Shown one piece after another: positions 45,254 to 56,751 of a DNA stretch of 64,000 nucleotides. This DNA comes from Oryza sativa Japonica Group. Taxonomy: Eukaryota; Streptophyta; Magnoliopsida; Poales; Poaceae. The DNA is taken from assembly GCF_034140825.1 (NCBI RefSeq), contig NC_089040.1, positions 987,501 through 1,051,500 of the forward strand, given 5' to 3'. The stretch's first letter is position 1. Each line of letters opens with the position of its first letter. The position numbers and the translations under genes are program-made. The notes beneath the pieces are model-generated. The model made no database searches. It was not told where the DNA came from and worked only from the letters and a program-made list of their open reading frames with translations.

Positions 45254-46065
45254 GGAAGGAGAAGAGCGCGCCGCGGGAAAGCCGGGCTTGGCGCCAAGAA
45301 AAATGGCGGTAAAAAGGATTCTCGCGGGAAAAGGGAATTCTTCTGCGCGGGAAAGGCGTCGCTACGCGCGAATGGAAATGGCGGGAGCCCGCTGTTCCTC
45401 CCGGTTAATCTCGCTTTCACACCTCTCTTACATCTGGGCCCCACTTGGCAGGCTGCTCTCTCTCACTGCCGGTAGGACCCAGCCAATGTCCAAGCCATGT
45501 TTTTCCAGCGTATTTATCGGATTATTGAAATTTCAGCTTATTTATTACTCTTAGATTATTAAAATTTTAGTTTATTTATCAAATTATTTGCTCTACAATT
45601 AAAAAATATGTTTCCTTAAAAAGGACTTTTACTGCATTACTTAAACCATTTGTTTTAAGATATTTGTTGAGTTTATTTCTTAAAATATTTAATTTATTTG
45701 TACAATCAAGTAGATACAGTGATTATCCTCTCAATAAAAAGATTCAAAGAGGGCTACATGTCACTCACCAGAACAGCTAACAAGCGTTCATCCAACAGGT
45801 TACACACAGTATAATGACGATTGATAAATAGTAGAAATCCAGCATCATCAAATTACAGATACATGAACTGCAGAACTGGCAAACTTAACAACAGAATGAT
45901 CGTGTATATAGTAGCACTCTTATTCCACTTGTCTCACCCCACAAACAAACGAATACTTCTGAGGGACAAGCAAAGGCAATTACATCACAAGATAAAATAG
46001 ACTCAATATCAACTCTCCACTCTCCAGGGATACTGGTAGATACAAATTTTCCAATCAGTGAGCAA
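45254..46065. other. Promoter region and upstream spacer
   Basis: GC-rich promoter to about 45480 (with GGGCCCCACTTGGCAGG), then AT-rich spacer, then the 3' flank of the next minus-strand gene. No gene was recognised. Confidence 0.5.
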
Positions 46066-47703
46066 TCAGAAACACATGCTTGGTGTTGGAGCAGCAGCAC
46101 CACCAGAAGCCCGTCCCGCCATCATCTTCATCGCGAGCGGATCCCATGCCTTGCCCTCGGTGTCACTGCAATTTCCAGTCTTGTTTGGATACATGTCAGC
46201 CACGGTGGTGGAATCAGCGTCGCTCTTTGCAGCCAGTGCCTTCAGACGAATGCGCTCCGCCCTCGACCCGATTGTCTGACCAACAATGGAGGCTGCTATG
46301 GTGAATGCCATGGCAGTCTTGGGCATGTTGACAGATTTCCTCAGCATTCCAATGAATGGAACAGCGGCATGGACAGCTGCAAACCACTGAGGGGAGAATT
46401 TCTTGGTGTGCTCACGCCACACCCCAAGAGGGATGTTTGCTGCCATTCCGAGCAACGCAATGGCTACCATCTTTGCAGGCAGAGGCTGGGGACGGAGAGA
46501 CTTCACAAGTTCAGTCCGTGCAAGGGCTGCACGCACAGCGACCACAGCAGGTGGGCACTTCAGCTTCACACCGGCTGGTGGTTGTAAAGCCTTGGCAACA
46601 AGGGGCAGAATGCCACTCATTGCTCGGTAAGACCGGGCAAGTGGGCACTGCCCATTTTCCAGCCATTCGTTGCTCATTGCCTCGTGCGATGATGAATTAC
46701 CTCCTTTCTGCTGAAAATGGTTCAAAACAGAACATGAGAAAAACTGATTGGATAGATGAAAATCCTAGCTATGCAACTACTGCTGTCCAATCAAGAACAC
46801 TGTGCACTTGGATACATCATACATGAGAAATAACATATAGCCAAACACCCAGGGAAATGCCAAAATGCCTACTTGTGAACCAAAATCACGATCACTTAAC
46901 TTCAACTGAACAAAATCTGGATCAGTTCTTTATAATAAAATGGTAAAACTGTTAGACGGAACATTCTTACTTGGAATAATAGACAAAACATTAAAGTTTG
47001 CATTGCTATTCGGACTTGATAGCGAGAAACATTAAAGTTTGCATTGCTATTAGGACATGATAGCGAGAAACTAGATAGGACTTCACAAACATAGCACCAT
47101 ATCCATATGCGAAAAGAAAGAAAATAAAAGGAAGGAATGAGGACAAACTTTCATGGAATTCTGATTCGGATTGCTGGGCTTCTTGTTTGACTGATTTAGA
47201 TTGTTGAGCTTCTTGTTCTGCCTTTTGCCCTTGCCATTAAAGAAGTTAAAGCCGAATGGCCCAAATGCAGATAGACTTATTGTGGCAGCTCTAGCAGCCA
47301 ATGGGTTAAACGGCAGAGCAGGTTCAGGCTTGGCATCAACGCTCTCGCTGTTGTTCTCATCAGGTACATATGACTTTCCTGAAAGCGGAACTATTCCATC
47401 CCGTCCATGGAAAAGTTTAAATGCTGAATCAAAGCCTGGTCCGTCCTCAAAAATTGGACCCTTGGCTCCTCGGGCCTGCACAATAGCACAGATTAAGGAT
47501 CAAATGCACTTTTGATATTGATAATGCCATCACCAGAGGTCATGTAAAGAAGATCTTACAGCTACTGGCAAAGCAGAAGAAAATGAAAATGTTGTAGCTC
47601 CATTGATGTTTCTCAGGAATGGGCATCTCTCGACATTTGGACGACCAGAGAAGTACTCTTGTGATGCTGATTCATTAAGAAAACTGCCAAAGAACATTTC
47701 CAT
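46066..47703 (-). CDS. Conserved plant protein of unknown function with hydrophobic C-terminal half
   Basis: Three coding exons, 47703-47560, 47475-47149 and 46710-46066, joining in frame to 371 residues. The start MEMFFGSFLN lies one base after a splice acceptor, so the whole leader is on other exons. A GC-rich leader exon with a CT repeat ends with a donor near 49240, implying a leader intron of about 1.5 kb. Residues about 49-157 are soluble (FEDGPGFDSAFKLFHGRDG, then an Asn/Lys/Gln-rich linker). Residues about 160-340 carry hydrophobic segments (PAKMVAIALLGMAANIPLGVW, AAVHAAVPFIGMLRKSV, TAMAFTIAASIVGQTIGSRA), which may be membrane helices. I do not recognise a domain and give no function. 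Clean splicing and codon use support a real gene. Confidence 0.75.
46986..47067. repeat. 41-bp tandem duplication in an intron
   Basis: Units 46986-47026 and 47027-47067 differ at two positions (CGGACTTG versus AGGACATG). They lie in the second coding intron of the gene at 46066-47703. Confidence 0.9.
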
Positions 47704-49500
47704 CCTGGAGAAACCATGCCAAATGAACATAAATAATCTTATGGTAGTAAATGTAGTTTAAAAAAGCAGAAATGAGGATCGTGGAAGCAACACACTTGAG
47801 CATGAGGAAATAAATAATACCGTCATGATAATTAAGCATACTCACATCACCCTCAAACAAACAGCATGCATGCGCATGTGAGAGCAAAAGAGAAGCCTGG
47901 TAAGTTGAAGCAACGCATTGTACCTTTACTAATGGGGGAGACATGGAGGACATTAATTTAGCTGGTTCTGTGATTCTACATTACCCTAAATGAATTACAA
48001 GGGCAATAGAGTATAGTACTTTCAGGAGTGTTTGCTTTACAAAGTGAGAAATATAACATAACACACTTACTCAGTGCCATGCTAGATCAATCATTTTTGT
48101 TCTACTAAAAACAGCATTCATACCTTTTAGCAAACTAGATTTTCTAAAAGGGCGGAGAAACAGTGCATAACCCTATTAGACATCATAAGGAATAAAACCA
48201 CTTACAAAGTCAAGCTAGATGAGTACATCCTGGGAAAAAAAATGGAGATGCTGCCATTGCCCCTGCTACTTTTTTTTTTTTTTTGAGAAAGAGAGGAGCT
48301 CCTCTCCCATTTCATTAACCAAATGATATCAGATTCTTACAAGAGTTTCCTTGCCCCTGCTACATGAATGGCATTGTCTATCTATGTTGGTGGCCAACGG
48401 CGCACCAAGAGACACTCGACTTCTTGTATGGTCAAGGACTCAAGGTTGCCACTTGGTCAGAGAAATGGCTCAGTGAAGGTCAAGATGTTACCATAAAGGA
48501 CTGAAACATGATGTGTGCATTTAGGAAAAAAGTGTGCTAACTAAGAGTTGGTCACGCGTATATTCCTATTGTGGATGGATACGTAGTCTTATGAGTTCTA
48601 GTAGCTGTTATTGGTCCATGGCATCATGGTAGTTACCACTAGTTAGACAAGATTATATGATAAGGACCATAAACGTCTCGGTTATTCTTCACCTCACCTC
48701 TTCGCTCATGTTTCGTGAACCTCAACGACAACAAAGCACTAAGATCAGTCTGCACGCGTCAATACCGCAATCATCTCTCATTCCCCCACAAAGTGGGGCG
48801 CGGCATTTCACCAAAGCCTTCCCGGTCGTTGATGGCGCAACTAACACAGACGCACAACACAAATCGAAAGAGGTGTATGCCATGCGAATTGTCTCATGCC
48901 CCACCCAATTCTGAAGACCAGCAACCCCAACTCTGAAGAACCTCCAAGTAATTGGGAGGGGAAGCAGACCGAGATCAATCACTAACACGCAAAATTCGAC
49001 ACGAAATTCGGGTCAACCGCCGCCGCGGCGGCCCGGCGACCATCCGCCCCAACGAGGAGGCTGAGATCCCGTACACACCGATCGCCGCCAGATCCGCCTA
49101 GACTCGCTGCACCCACACACCCCTAACCAAAAGAGCAAAACCGGCGGCGATCCGAGCAGGGTGGATGATAGTCGAAGCAAACGAAACCCTAGAGCCTTAG
49201 GCGCGGATTCATTCAGCGATGGGAGAAGAGAGAGCTCACCTCGCCGATTTGCCGGAGAGAGAGAGAGAGCTCCGCCTGCGGGACTACTGCTTCCGTGCGG
49301 GAGGAGGAGACTCGGGCGAGAGAGAGAGAGAGAGAGTGGAGGGGGGGGGGATCGTGTGGAGGGCACGGCACCGTGGGGTGGGGAGGGGAGGAGGAGTGGA
49401 GGGGAGCGCAGCCGGCACGCGACACGACGACCCCGCGACGCCGGGGGCACTGCGGGACCCACCTGCCCCCTCCCCACCTACCGCCACGCGACGGGCTGCG
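47704..49500 (-). other. Leader intron and leader exon of the gene at 46066-47703
   Basis: The minus-strand donor GGCGAG/GTGAGC near 49240 and the acceptor at 47705 define a leader intron. The exon upstream of 49240 is GC-rich with GA/CT repeats at 49257-49270 and 49319-49336. The start of transcription was not fixed. The intron holds the short retro-insertion at 48270. Confidence 0.55.
48270..48350 (-). mobile_element. Short retro-insertion, LINE-like 3' end
   Basis: An 81-bp segment starting with a 16-base T run, flanked by a perfect 13-bp duplication TTGCCCCTGCTAC (48257-48269 and 48351-48363). On the minus strand it reads GGTTAATGAAATGGGAGAGG before CTCTTTCTC and the A tail. It could be a severely truncated LINE or a short SINE. 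Confidence 0.85.
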
Positions 49501-49556
49501 TGGGCCGGAGGTCTTCCTGGGTAATAACTAGATGGGCCGGCCTTGGCATCGATAAA

Positions 49557-49580
49557 GTTCATTTGAGGTCCCTTAACTTG
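49557..49580. repeat. 24-bp word shared with 4415-4438, inverted
   Basis: Matches the inverse of 4415-4438 at 23 of 24 bases. Contains GAGGTCCCTTAACTTG. Both copies lie just upstream of a gene's leader. Probably a terminus of a dispersed DNA element. Confidence 0.6.
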
Positions 49581-50858
49581 ACACCAAATCCCATTTTCAT
49601 CCTTTGAACCGAAATATCTGATACAGCCCCCCAACTTATAAAACCAGTGTAAACGAGGTTTATCGGTAGTATTGTCCCCGTTTTTAACTCGCGTGGTGCC
49701 TTCATGGCTCCTTGACTAAGTTTTCATCTCACGTGGTAATGTCGTGACGCTTACGTGACAGCTTGATAAAAAAAGAGCAAAATTGAAACTAAAAAAAAAT
49801 ACGGGCACATATGTCCGTCAAACAAAAAGATAAAAAAAACTGTGGGACCCACACATCAGTGAGTCCCACTTCGTCCACCTCGCCCCTCTCTACCTCTCTC
49901 ATATCTCCATCGGCGAGTCGAAGCTGGCCGAGCGTGCATGGAGAGGAAGGAGGCGAAGAGGCTAGCTCGGCGAAGAGGCTAGCGAGCAGTACATCCACGC
50001 CACACGCATCAACGTCGCAACGCGACCGGCACCAGCACGGCACTGAAGAGCGCCATCGACACCTCTCTTCCTATCTCTTCCCATCTTCAAGGTGGCGCAC
50101 TGCGGGCGATGTGAAGAGGCCGGAGTAGCCAATAGCCAACGTGATGGGCCCACGGACGACAACAATTAATAAGGGATCATTGTCGTCGCCGCCCTCCTGC
50201 CACCCACCACCACCGCTGCGGTCGCCGCGCCCCTCTTCTGGCTAGTGCTGCTTCTTGAGTGGCACCTGCACCACCGATGACGGCCTCTTCCTCGAGAGGG
50301 TCGACGTGGTGTCGGAGTCACCCCCACCGTCGCCGTCATCCGAGCCGCTCCCATTGGAGTACGACGAGCCCCGCCTCTCTCGTTGCGACGACACCATTAA
50401 CCCGACAACGACCCTCATGCCTCGCTGTCCTTCCTCGCTCCCATCTTGCTGTTGTACGGCATGGCAAAACCGAGAAATATCCTCCCCTACCTACACAATC
50501 CACCAACCAAATCCATCCGCCATCGAATCAAGAAACACGAGCCTATCCGGAATCTGTGACAGTGGAGGAGATAAGGGGAAATACGAGGCTCACCTTGAGA
50601 GTGCAAACAAGAACAACGTCAGCAAATGCAGGGAAGAGGGGCCGAGAAGGGTGGTTGCTACGCCTGCTTGTCAGGAACTCAGGATCGATGGATGGAGGTG
50701 GCAGAGGGCAGTAGTCATGGGGGAGTCCGACCTCCCTTCTCGAGTTACACTCACTTCGCAATGTGTTACGTATATTGATACATATCATGGTCACATATCA
50801 ATTCTAAACTTATGTATCGAAATTATAAGTTCATTTAATGCACCGTCTATGTCATTTA
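49581..50858. other. GC-rich, gene-poor sequence, probably transposon-derived
   Basis: Overlapping open frames occur on both strands between about 49800 and 50900, the longest about 216 codons. None shows a domain, codon structure or splice support. It may be the interior of the element whose end lies at 49557. Confidence 0.4.
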
Positions 50859-51111
50859 GAGCAGATATAATAGCAAATTATAAGCCAGTTATAAACATAT
50901 TTTAAAGAGATAAAAGAGGAGAGATAAGAGTAGCGGGTTACAGATTTATAGCCAGCTGCAGCACGGACTCCAATATACATATGTGTATGATAGGTGGGAC
51001 CAGAGATTAATTATGCGGTATATGTTTGTAGGTAACTATTGTATGAATTGACTATTAAATTAACTACAGATAATTTAGAGCCAGTAGCTGGCTATACTAT
51101 TAAACTTGCTC
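50859..51111. mobile_element. Tourist-like MITE, 253 bp
   Basis: Flanked by TTA at 50856-50858 and 51112-51114. Termini are GAGCAGATATAATAG and, inverted, GAGCAAGTTTAATAG. Inner words AGCCAGTTATAAAC and CCAGTAGCTGGCTATA mirror each other. Confidence 0.8.
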
Positions 51112-51130
51112 TTAACCGTGCTACAGTGAT

Positions 51131-51196
51131 TAGTTAACAAAGCCTTAAAACTGTAGTATACCGTAGTTAACAAAGCCTTAAAACTGTAGTATACCG
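51131..51196. repeat. 33-bp perfect tandem duplication
   Basis: Units 51131-51163 and 51164-51196 are identical (TAGTTAACAAAGCCTTAAAA... ends ATACCG). Confidence 0.95.
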
Positions 51197-51430
51197 TAGA
51201 AGTTCTCGAATTACTATGGTTTGGTGTAACTTAAATCACACTATAATTTACTTAGAAAATGAGAAGCATATCACGCTGACGTGGCTATGACTGTAAAGTG
51301 GAGTAGTATTAAGCTAAGCATGGCACCTAAATACACGGATAATCCAAACCTGCATCGCCATTATTGTTGTCTACTTGTCTGCAAATGTAATGACGACCCC
51401 CATCACGTTGCATTAATACTTAATCAACTA

Positions 51431-51568
51431 CTTCCTCCGTTTTATATTATAAGACTTTCTAACATTATCCATATTTATATATATGTTAATAAATCTAGGC
51501 ATATATGTATCCAGATATATGTATATGGGTAATAATAGAAAGTCTTATAATATAAAACGTTACGGATG
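51431..51568. mobile_element. Stowaway MITE, 138 bp
   Basis: Flanked by TA on both sides. Termini CTTCCTCCGTTTTATATTAT and an inverse ATAATATAAAACGTTACGGATG, with AAGACTTTCT mirrored inside. Confidence 0.8.
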
Positions 51569-53746
51569 TAGTAGCAATTATTGTGGCTGCTATTTAGATC
51601 GAAATAGGGAGACCACCACTTAAAATAACATTATTTGCAATCAAAAGAGGCAACCTTGTGCTAATTATCTTTAGTCTCCGGATCATCCAAGAGGTCGAAA
51701 CCACTTTAATTAGTCATGGACGGTACCGCCTATACCGATAAGCACACACAAATGGATGCTAGCAGAAAGGAAAAACAAAATTATCAGTGGATAAGTCATG
51801 AAAAGTTGAATCGACCACTACATAGGACATGTTTGGCTGTAGCTTCTGTCAGAATTATAAGCTTCTCTAAATAGTTCTAATAATATGTAGTCGTAGAATC
51901 TAGAAAATGATTTAGAAATCATAAACCGAAAAACCCAGCATTTTCAGACTCTCAGAAGCCAGCTACTAACCAGCTGCTTCTCAAAATTTTAATCTCTTGG
52001 CCCTTAGGCTGTATTCGGGAACCTCTTCTCTTCAGCACGCAAAACAAACCATGTAATAGCTCATAACTAATTAAGTATTAACTGAAATAAACTTTAATAC
52101 AATGGATTAATATGATTTTTTTCAGTAAACTTTTCTATAAAAAAACTTTTATTAATAGTTTGAAAAACGTGCATGCGAAAAAAATGAATGTGAGTTGGGA
52201 AAGAGGAGGAATAACATAATCTTAAGATAACACTATTCGCACGAAAGAGACAACATTGTGATAATTATTTTTAGAGTTAACATCGTCCAAGAGAACGAGA
52301 CCACTGTAATTAAGGTCCTGATCGAAAGTGCGGGCTGGCGCGCTGCTGCACCAGCCCCAATAATCCAAACCAAAGAGCTTTGCGGCAGTTGTGAATGGCT
52401 TGCTTGTTGCAGCTACAGCAGCTAGCACAACCGATCAAGTCCTAAATCGTGGGTGATATTCACCTATAAGAAAATATAATAATAGGTTATAAGTCGGCTA
52501 AATGCCGAGGTAGAGGAGAGAAGAGAGGAGGGAGAGGAGAAGCGGGCTGTAAACTTAGAGGCGGCCTGGATATAAGAACCAATAAACCATGTGAGAGAGA
52601 CAAGTGGGTCCTATATTAATTGTAAAGAGCTAACTATATTAATTGTAAGTAGGCTGAGAGAAGACAAAAAAAAAACCTTATAGCTAACATATCGGCTATA
52701 TTATTAGCCTTGCTCTAAATCGATATAAGCACGAACAATCGGATTGAGATAGACAGAAATCATGAACCAATCAATTAATGTATTCGCAATGCACCCACGA
52801 CCACACGTACCATGTGCGATTTTTTTTTGCTTCAAGCAAAAATCTCTCCTACTACTAATCACCGTGGCACCAATAATACATTGTGTTTACAGCGATACGG
52901 ATTAGGCATTTTAGGTACGCAAGTCGGTACCCATTGCTTTCTCTGATGCCCATGCAGTGTACTAATCACGATTAATAGCATTTGTTAATTAGTTTAATTA
53001 GGTGTCTTGGACAAGAGGGACATGGACCAGTAGTGGACCGAACGAATTCTGCCACTCTGGAAGGACACCTAATCAGACCAAATATTTGGTCATGCACACT
53101 GACCTTGCCCGTTATTAATTTACCAAGGAGTAGATCATTACCACATCTAAATTGTTTATTTAAAGTTATATTTTTTTCAGGTCAGGGACAAAATTGCTTC
53201 ATGTATAGTAAAAGTGGAAATTTATTCAAGCTCAATGCTGTTAAGAGAAAGAGAAAAATATATTAATTCAAGTGTGGGGATAGGCAATTTAGGATCCACA
53301 GTGTAACATGATAACTACCATGAGTTTTTCTTAAAAGACATGGTCAAATGACGGTTCTCAAATCTCACGTATCTTGCTTTTGACTTTCCGACTAAGATAA
53401 CAAGATAATCCGGCTATAACATGTAGCCCGATCTTTCGACATGTTTGCTCGAACTCTTTAACCTAATATAATACTCCTTCCGTTCTTAAAAAAAATAGAA
53501 ACAAATCTCTACTACCGTAAATACTAAGAAAATTATTGTCGTCTCCTCAAAATAATTGTTATCATATTCTCATTTGGATCACTCTAATAAATATAAATTC
53601 ATGTGATCAATAGAATCATAGATATTGAGAATAAATGATTTAGAAAAATAAACTAAAAAGAGGAGTATGTGCTAGTTAATTGTATATATGCATATATGTC
53701 GTGTGATAAGAAACATAAAAAAAATGGTCGCACACAAAGAAAGTAA
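51569..53746. other. MITE-rich spacer, no gene
   Basis: Contains hAT-like remnants near 51830-52000 (TTTGGCTGTAGCTTCTG and CAGCTGCTTCTC) and 52012-52215 (GGGAACCTCTTCTC and inverse), a Tourist-like element at 52470-52715, and a degraded Stowaway near 53470-53680. No coding region was recognised. Confidence 0.5.
52470..52715. mobile_element. Tourist-like MITE related to the one at 50859
   Basis: Right terminus, read inversely, GAGCAAGGCTAATAATATAGCC. Left terminus GAAAATATAATAATAGG. TAA flanks both sides (52467-52469 and 52716-52718). Confidence 0.65.
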
Positions 53747-54080
53747 GACCCTATTTAGATGGGACTAAAACTTTTAAGTCCCTATCACATCGGATGTTTG
53801 GACACTAATTATAAATATTAAACGTAGACTATTAATAAAACCCATTCATAATCTTGGACTAATTTGCGAAACAAATCTATTGAGCCTAATTAATCCATGA
53901 TTAACCTATGTGATGCTACAGTAAACATTCTCTAATTATGGATTAATTAGGCTTAAAAAATTTGTCTTGCGAATTAGCTTTCATTTATATAATTAGTTTT
54001 GTAAGTAGTCTATATTTAATACTCTAAATTAATGTCTAAATATAGGGACTAAAGTTAAGTCCCTGGATCCAAACACCACC
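53747..54080. mobile_element. Small DNA element with mirrored ends
   Basis: About 334 bp. Left end GACCCTATTTAGATGGGACT and right end, read inversely, GGTGGTGTTTGGATCCAGGG. AAGTCCC and the word GAGCCTAATTAATCC / GGATTAATTAGGC are mirrored. The exact target duplication is unresolved. Confidence 0.65.
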
Positions 54081-54834
54081 TTACTAAGGGTCTGCTCAGA
54101 CCTACTACTACTCATGGTTCTCATTTACTGCTCCATTATTCGTTGTATGCATGCTTTTTAAATTGCTACACGGCATGTTTTAAAAAATTATATAGAAAAG
54201 TTGCTATAAAAATTATGTTAATCAATTCAAGTTTTTATAGCTAATAGTTAATTAATCATATGCAACAAAAGAACACATGCTAAGTGAGCTGAACAACCAC
54301 CTTAACATCTTAACCAGAAAAAAAAACACTAATAAGATGACTTAACTAAAATCAATGAACTAGAACAAAGTCGATCTATCTGATGCTTAAAGAAACACAT
54401 AAAACGCAAGTCAAAAAACACTATTTTTGCAATTAATTTCTCTGCACACTCAAAACAGGGAGACACGTCAAATAAAGCGGCATGTCTGAAACCGCGGCAA
54501 CCGCAAGGCGATTCCAAAAAAAATAAATAAAATAAAATAAAAAAACTACTCCGAGTAAAGAACAAAGAAAACGCGGCAAGGTTGGACTAGGTATAACCGA
54601 GTAGTACAGGGACCGTATCGCAAAAAGGCCCCGCCACATTGGACGACTGAGAGATAAATGAGAGGAGAGGACAGGAAGGCGAGAGGAAGAAAAAAAAATC
54701 CCCGACGCGAGAGGAGACGAGACGAAGCCATCCGATCCCCACCCTTCCCCCCCTCCCCCTCCCCCCTCTTCAGCGCTGGAGGCGGCGGCGGCGGCGTCCC
54801 CTGGATCCCTCGGCGGCGGCGGTGGCGCACGGTT
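54081..54834. other. Promoter and first leader exon of the kinase gene
   Basis: AT-rich to about 54530, then a GC-rich core with purine/pyrimidine runs. A leader exon ends at 54852 (donor CCCAG/GTCTGT). The transcription start is probably between 54600 and 54750. Confidence 0.5.
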
Positions 54835-56054
54835 ATGCCGAGAGGCACCCAGGTCTGTCTCGCTCGCTCGCTCGCTCGTCGTCCCACTTTCCGATTCAAT
54901 TTTGGGCTGATTTGGTGGTGGTGAATCGAATCGAATCGACGCGTGGCTTGGCTGTGCCATGGTTGGGGTGTCTGATGAGTTTGATTTGGGGATCGCGCGG
55001 TGGTTGCTGCGGGCGCCGGGGGAGGTGGGGGTGGGGGTGGGGATCGGGTGATTGATTCGGAATTTCGGATCGGTGCGGGGGTTTGTTGGGGGTGGATGAA
55101 TTGTTTTGGTTCGAATTTCGAGGGAGTTTAGCAGGGTTGATTTGGGGGATTGGCGCATCATGATTTCTACGGGATTTGGTGGAGGAGTTGTTGGTTCCGA
55201 TGTGTGTGAGCTAGGGTTCATCAGTCACGGATATTCCTCACGTCTATTCATGAATCGCAGTTCCTGAGCATCCATCATGCCGATTTATGCTAGGTTGCAC
55301 ATGTTATGCGTCTGATGTTTAATTTACTGGCAACTGATTATAAACTTACTCTAGTTCTCAATACTTTTTTCATGTCTAGTCTCATCACTTGGCATCATGT
55401 TGGTACCAGTAATATGTATGCTGTAGCAAGATCACTGTCTTAATTGTGCAGGAAGCGAGAATTCAATCAATTCGTTGCAATCAATAGATATGGTGTAGTA
55501 TCAATTTATCACTGTTGAGGTCCTATGTTAATTTTGGTAACGTTGTTTCACGGCACATGCATCCATAGACTCAAATCTCATAGTGTTTCTGGGACGAAAG
55601 TAAATTAGTGCATCTCGGGTGCTCTGTGCTTTGATGCTTGTAGGTAACATGAATTGGCACATGCATGTGACGTCTAATTTCATGGGTGCTTTGGTGCTCC
55701 TTGGTAGCATGAATCGATAAATGCCCTCTTCTCACTTTGACTATGTTTTTCCCTGTTACTTCACTGACACATGTTTTCAACCATTGCTTTGCTGCTTATT
55801 TATATTCATTTTGCATGCCTTTGCAGGTTCCAACACCGTGCACTGCCAGGGCTCTAGCATTCTCATTAAGGATATGGAGTACACCCTCTACACCACAAGT
55901 TCCTCTGTATTGCACATTTCGCTGCTCGAGGAAGTTCTTGGCTGGAGGTTTTCTCTTTACGGAGACTTCCTCGTTATCTCTTTTGTCAACTGCACCTGAA
56001 GATCACACCTCATTCAGCAGCCGTCTTGCCTGGTCCCATGCTATTGCACATTAG
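54835..56054 (+). other. Candidate spliced upstream reading frame in the kinase leader
   Basis: ATG at 54835 in leader exon 1 (54835-54852, MPRGTQ) continues in frame through leader exon 2 from 55827 to a TAG at 56052-56054, giving 81 residues (…VPTPCTARALAFSLRIW…). The leader goes on to a donor at 56234 and at least one further exon before the kinase ATG at 56752. It is not in frame with the kinase. It may be a translated upstream ORF, an independent small protein, or chance. No family was recognised. Confidence 0.4.
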
Positions 56055-56751
56055 AGTCGACTATTGATTACAGTGCAGCTGTAGCACATTTCTTCGAGCA
56101 TGGTGCATCTCATCCTCTTGCATCCTTCCGGTAGTTTTTGTTGTGGCACTGATCAGCCAGCAAAAGTTACCATCGGAACTTCTTTGGACAATCGGATCTG
56201 ACATTAGATCTTCATTGTCAGGCTTAATCTCTAGGTATGCTTTTATTTGAGAAGCTAATTGCCTGATATTTAAATGGCATGTGTTCCTGTTCTCATGAAT
56301 TTCTTGCTCTCAGCAGGTTCTGGTTTTCTTTACTTCCGTTTGCTCTCTTCTCCCCTACACTGCTTGCTTTTTGTTTGATCATCCCAAGATTTGGTGCATA
56401 CTACGCAGTTCTTTGTCAGGCTTTGTGTTTGATGGCGTAACAAACCGGTATGCTTGAAATTTCTACATGACATGCATTGTTCATGATTCGGTTACATGTA
56501 ATTATTATGTTACTCAGCCTATTTGTATTTTTTATTTCTTCCAAATCTTCTGATCTATTTGTTGCTCTTTCAGAGTGAAGGTGTTCAAGTTTTTTTGTCA
56601 GAGTATGGGTATTGCTTATAGAGTTTTTCCAGAAGCGTTGAGTGGCTTTGCTGATCTACCCTTCAAAGGCATTTCAGCAATACACATATGAGTCTTGTTC
56701 ACAACAGGGCTCTTCTAGAATAAGACCAGCTTTACTCTCCAGCTAGTAAAA

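Noticed and set aside
45151-45444. N-terminal extension of the charged protein to an ATG at 45444
   Set aside because: A TATA box at 45248-45253 lies between the two ATGs, and the conserved-looking protein begins at 45150.
50255-50905. 216-codon open frame in the element-rich region
   Set aside because: No domain, a low-complexity start, no clear ATG context, and it overlaps other frames of similar quality. More likely transposon-derived sequence.
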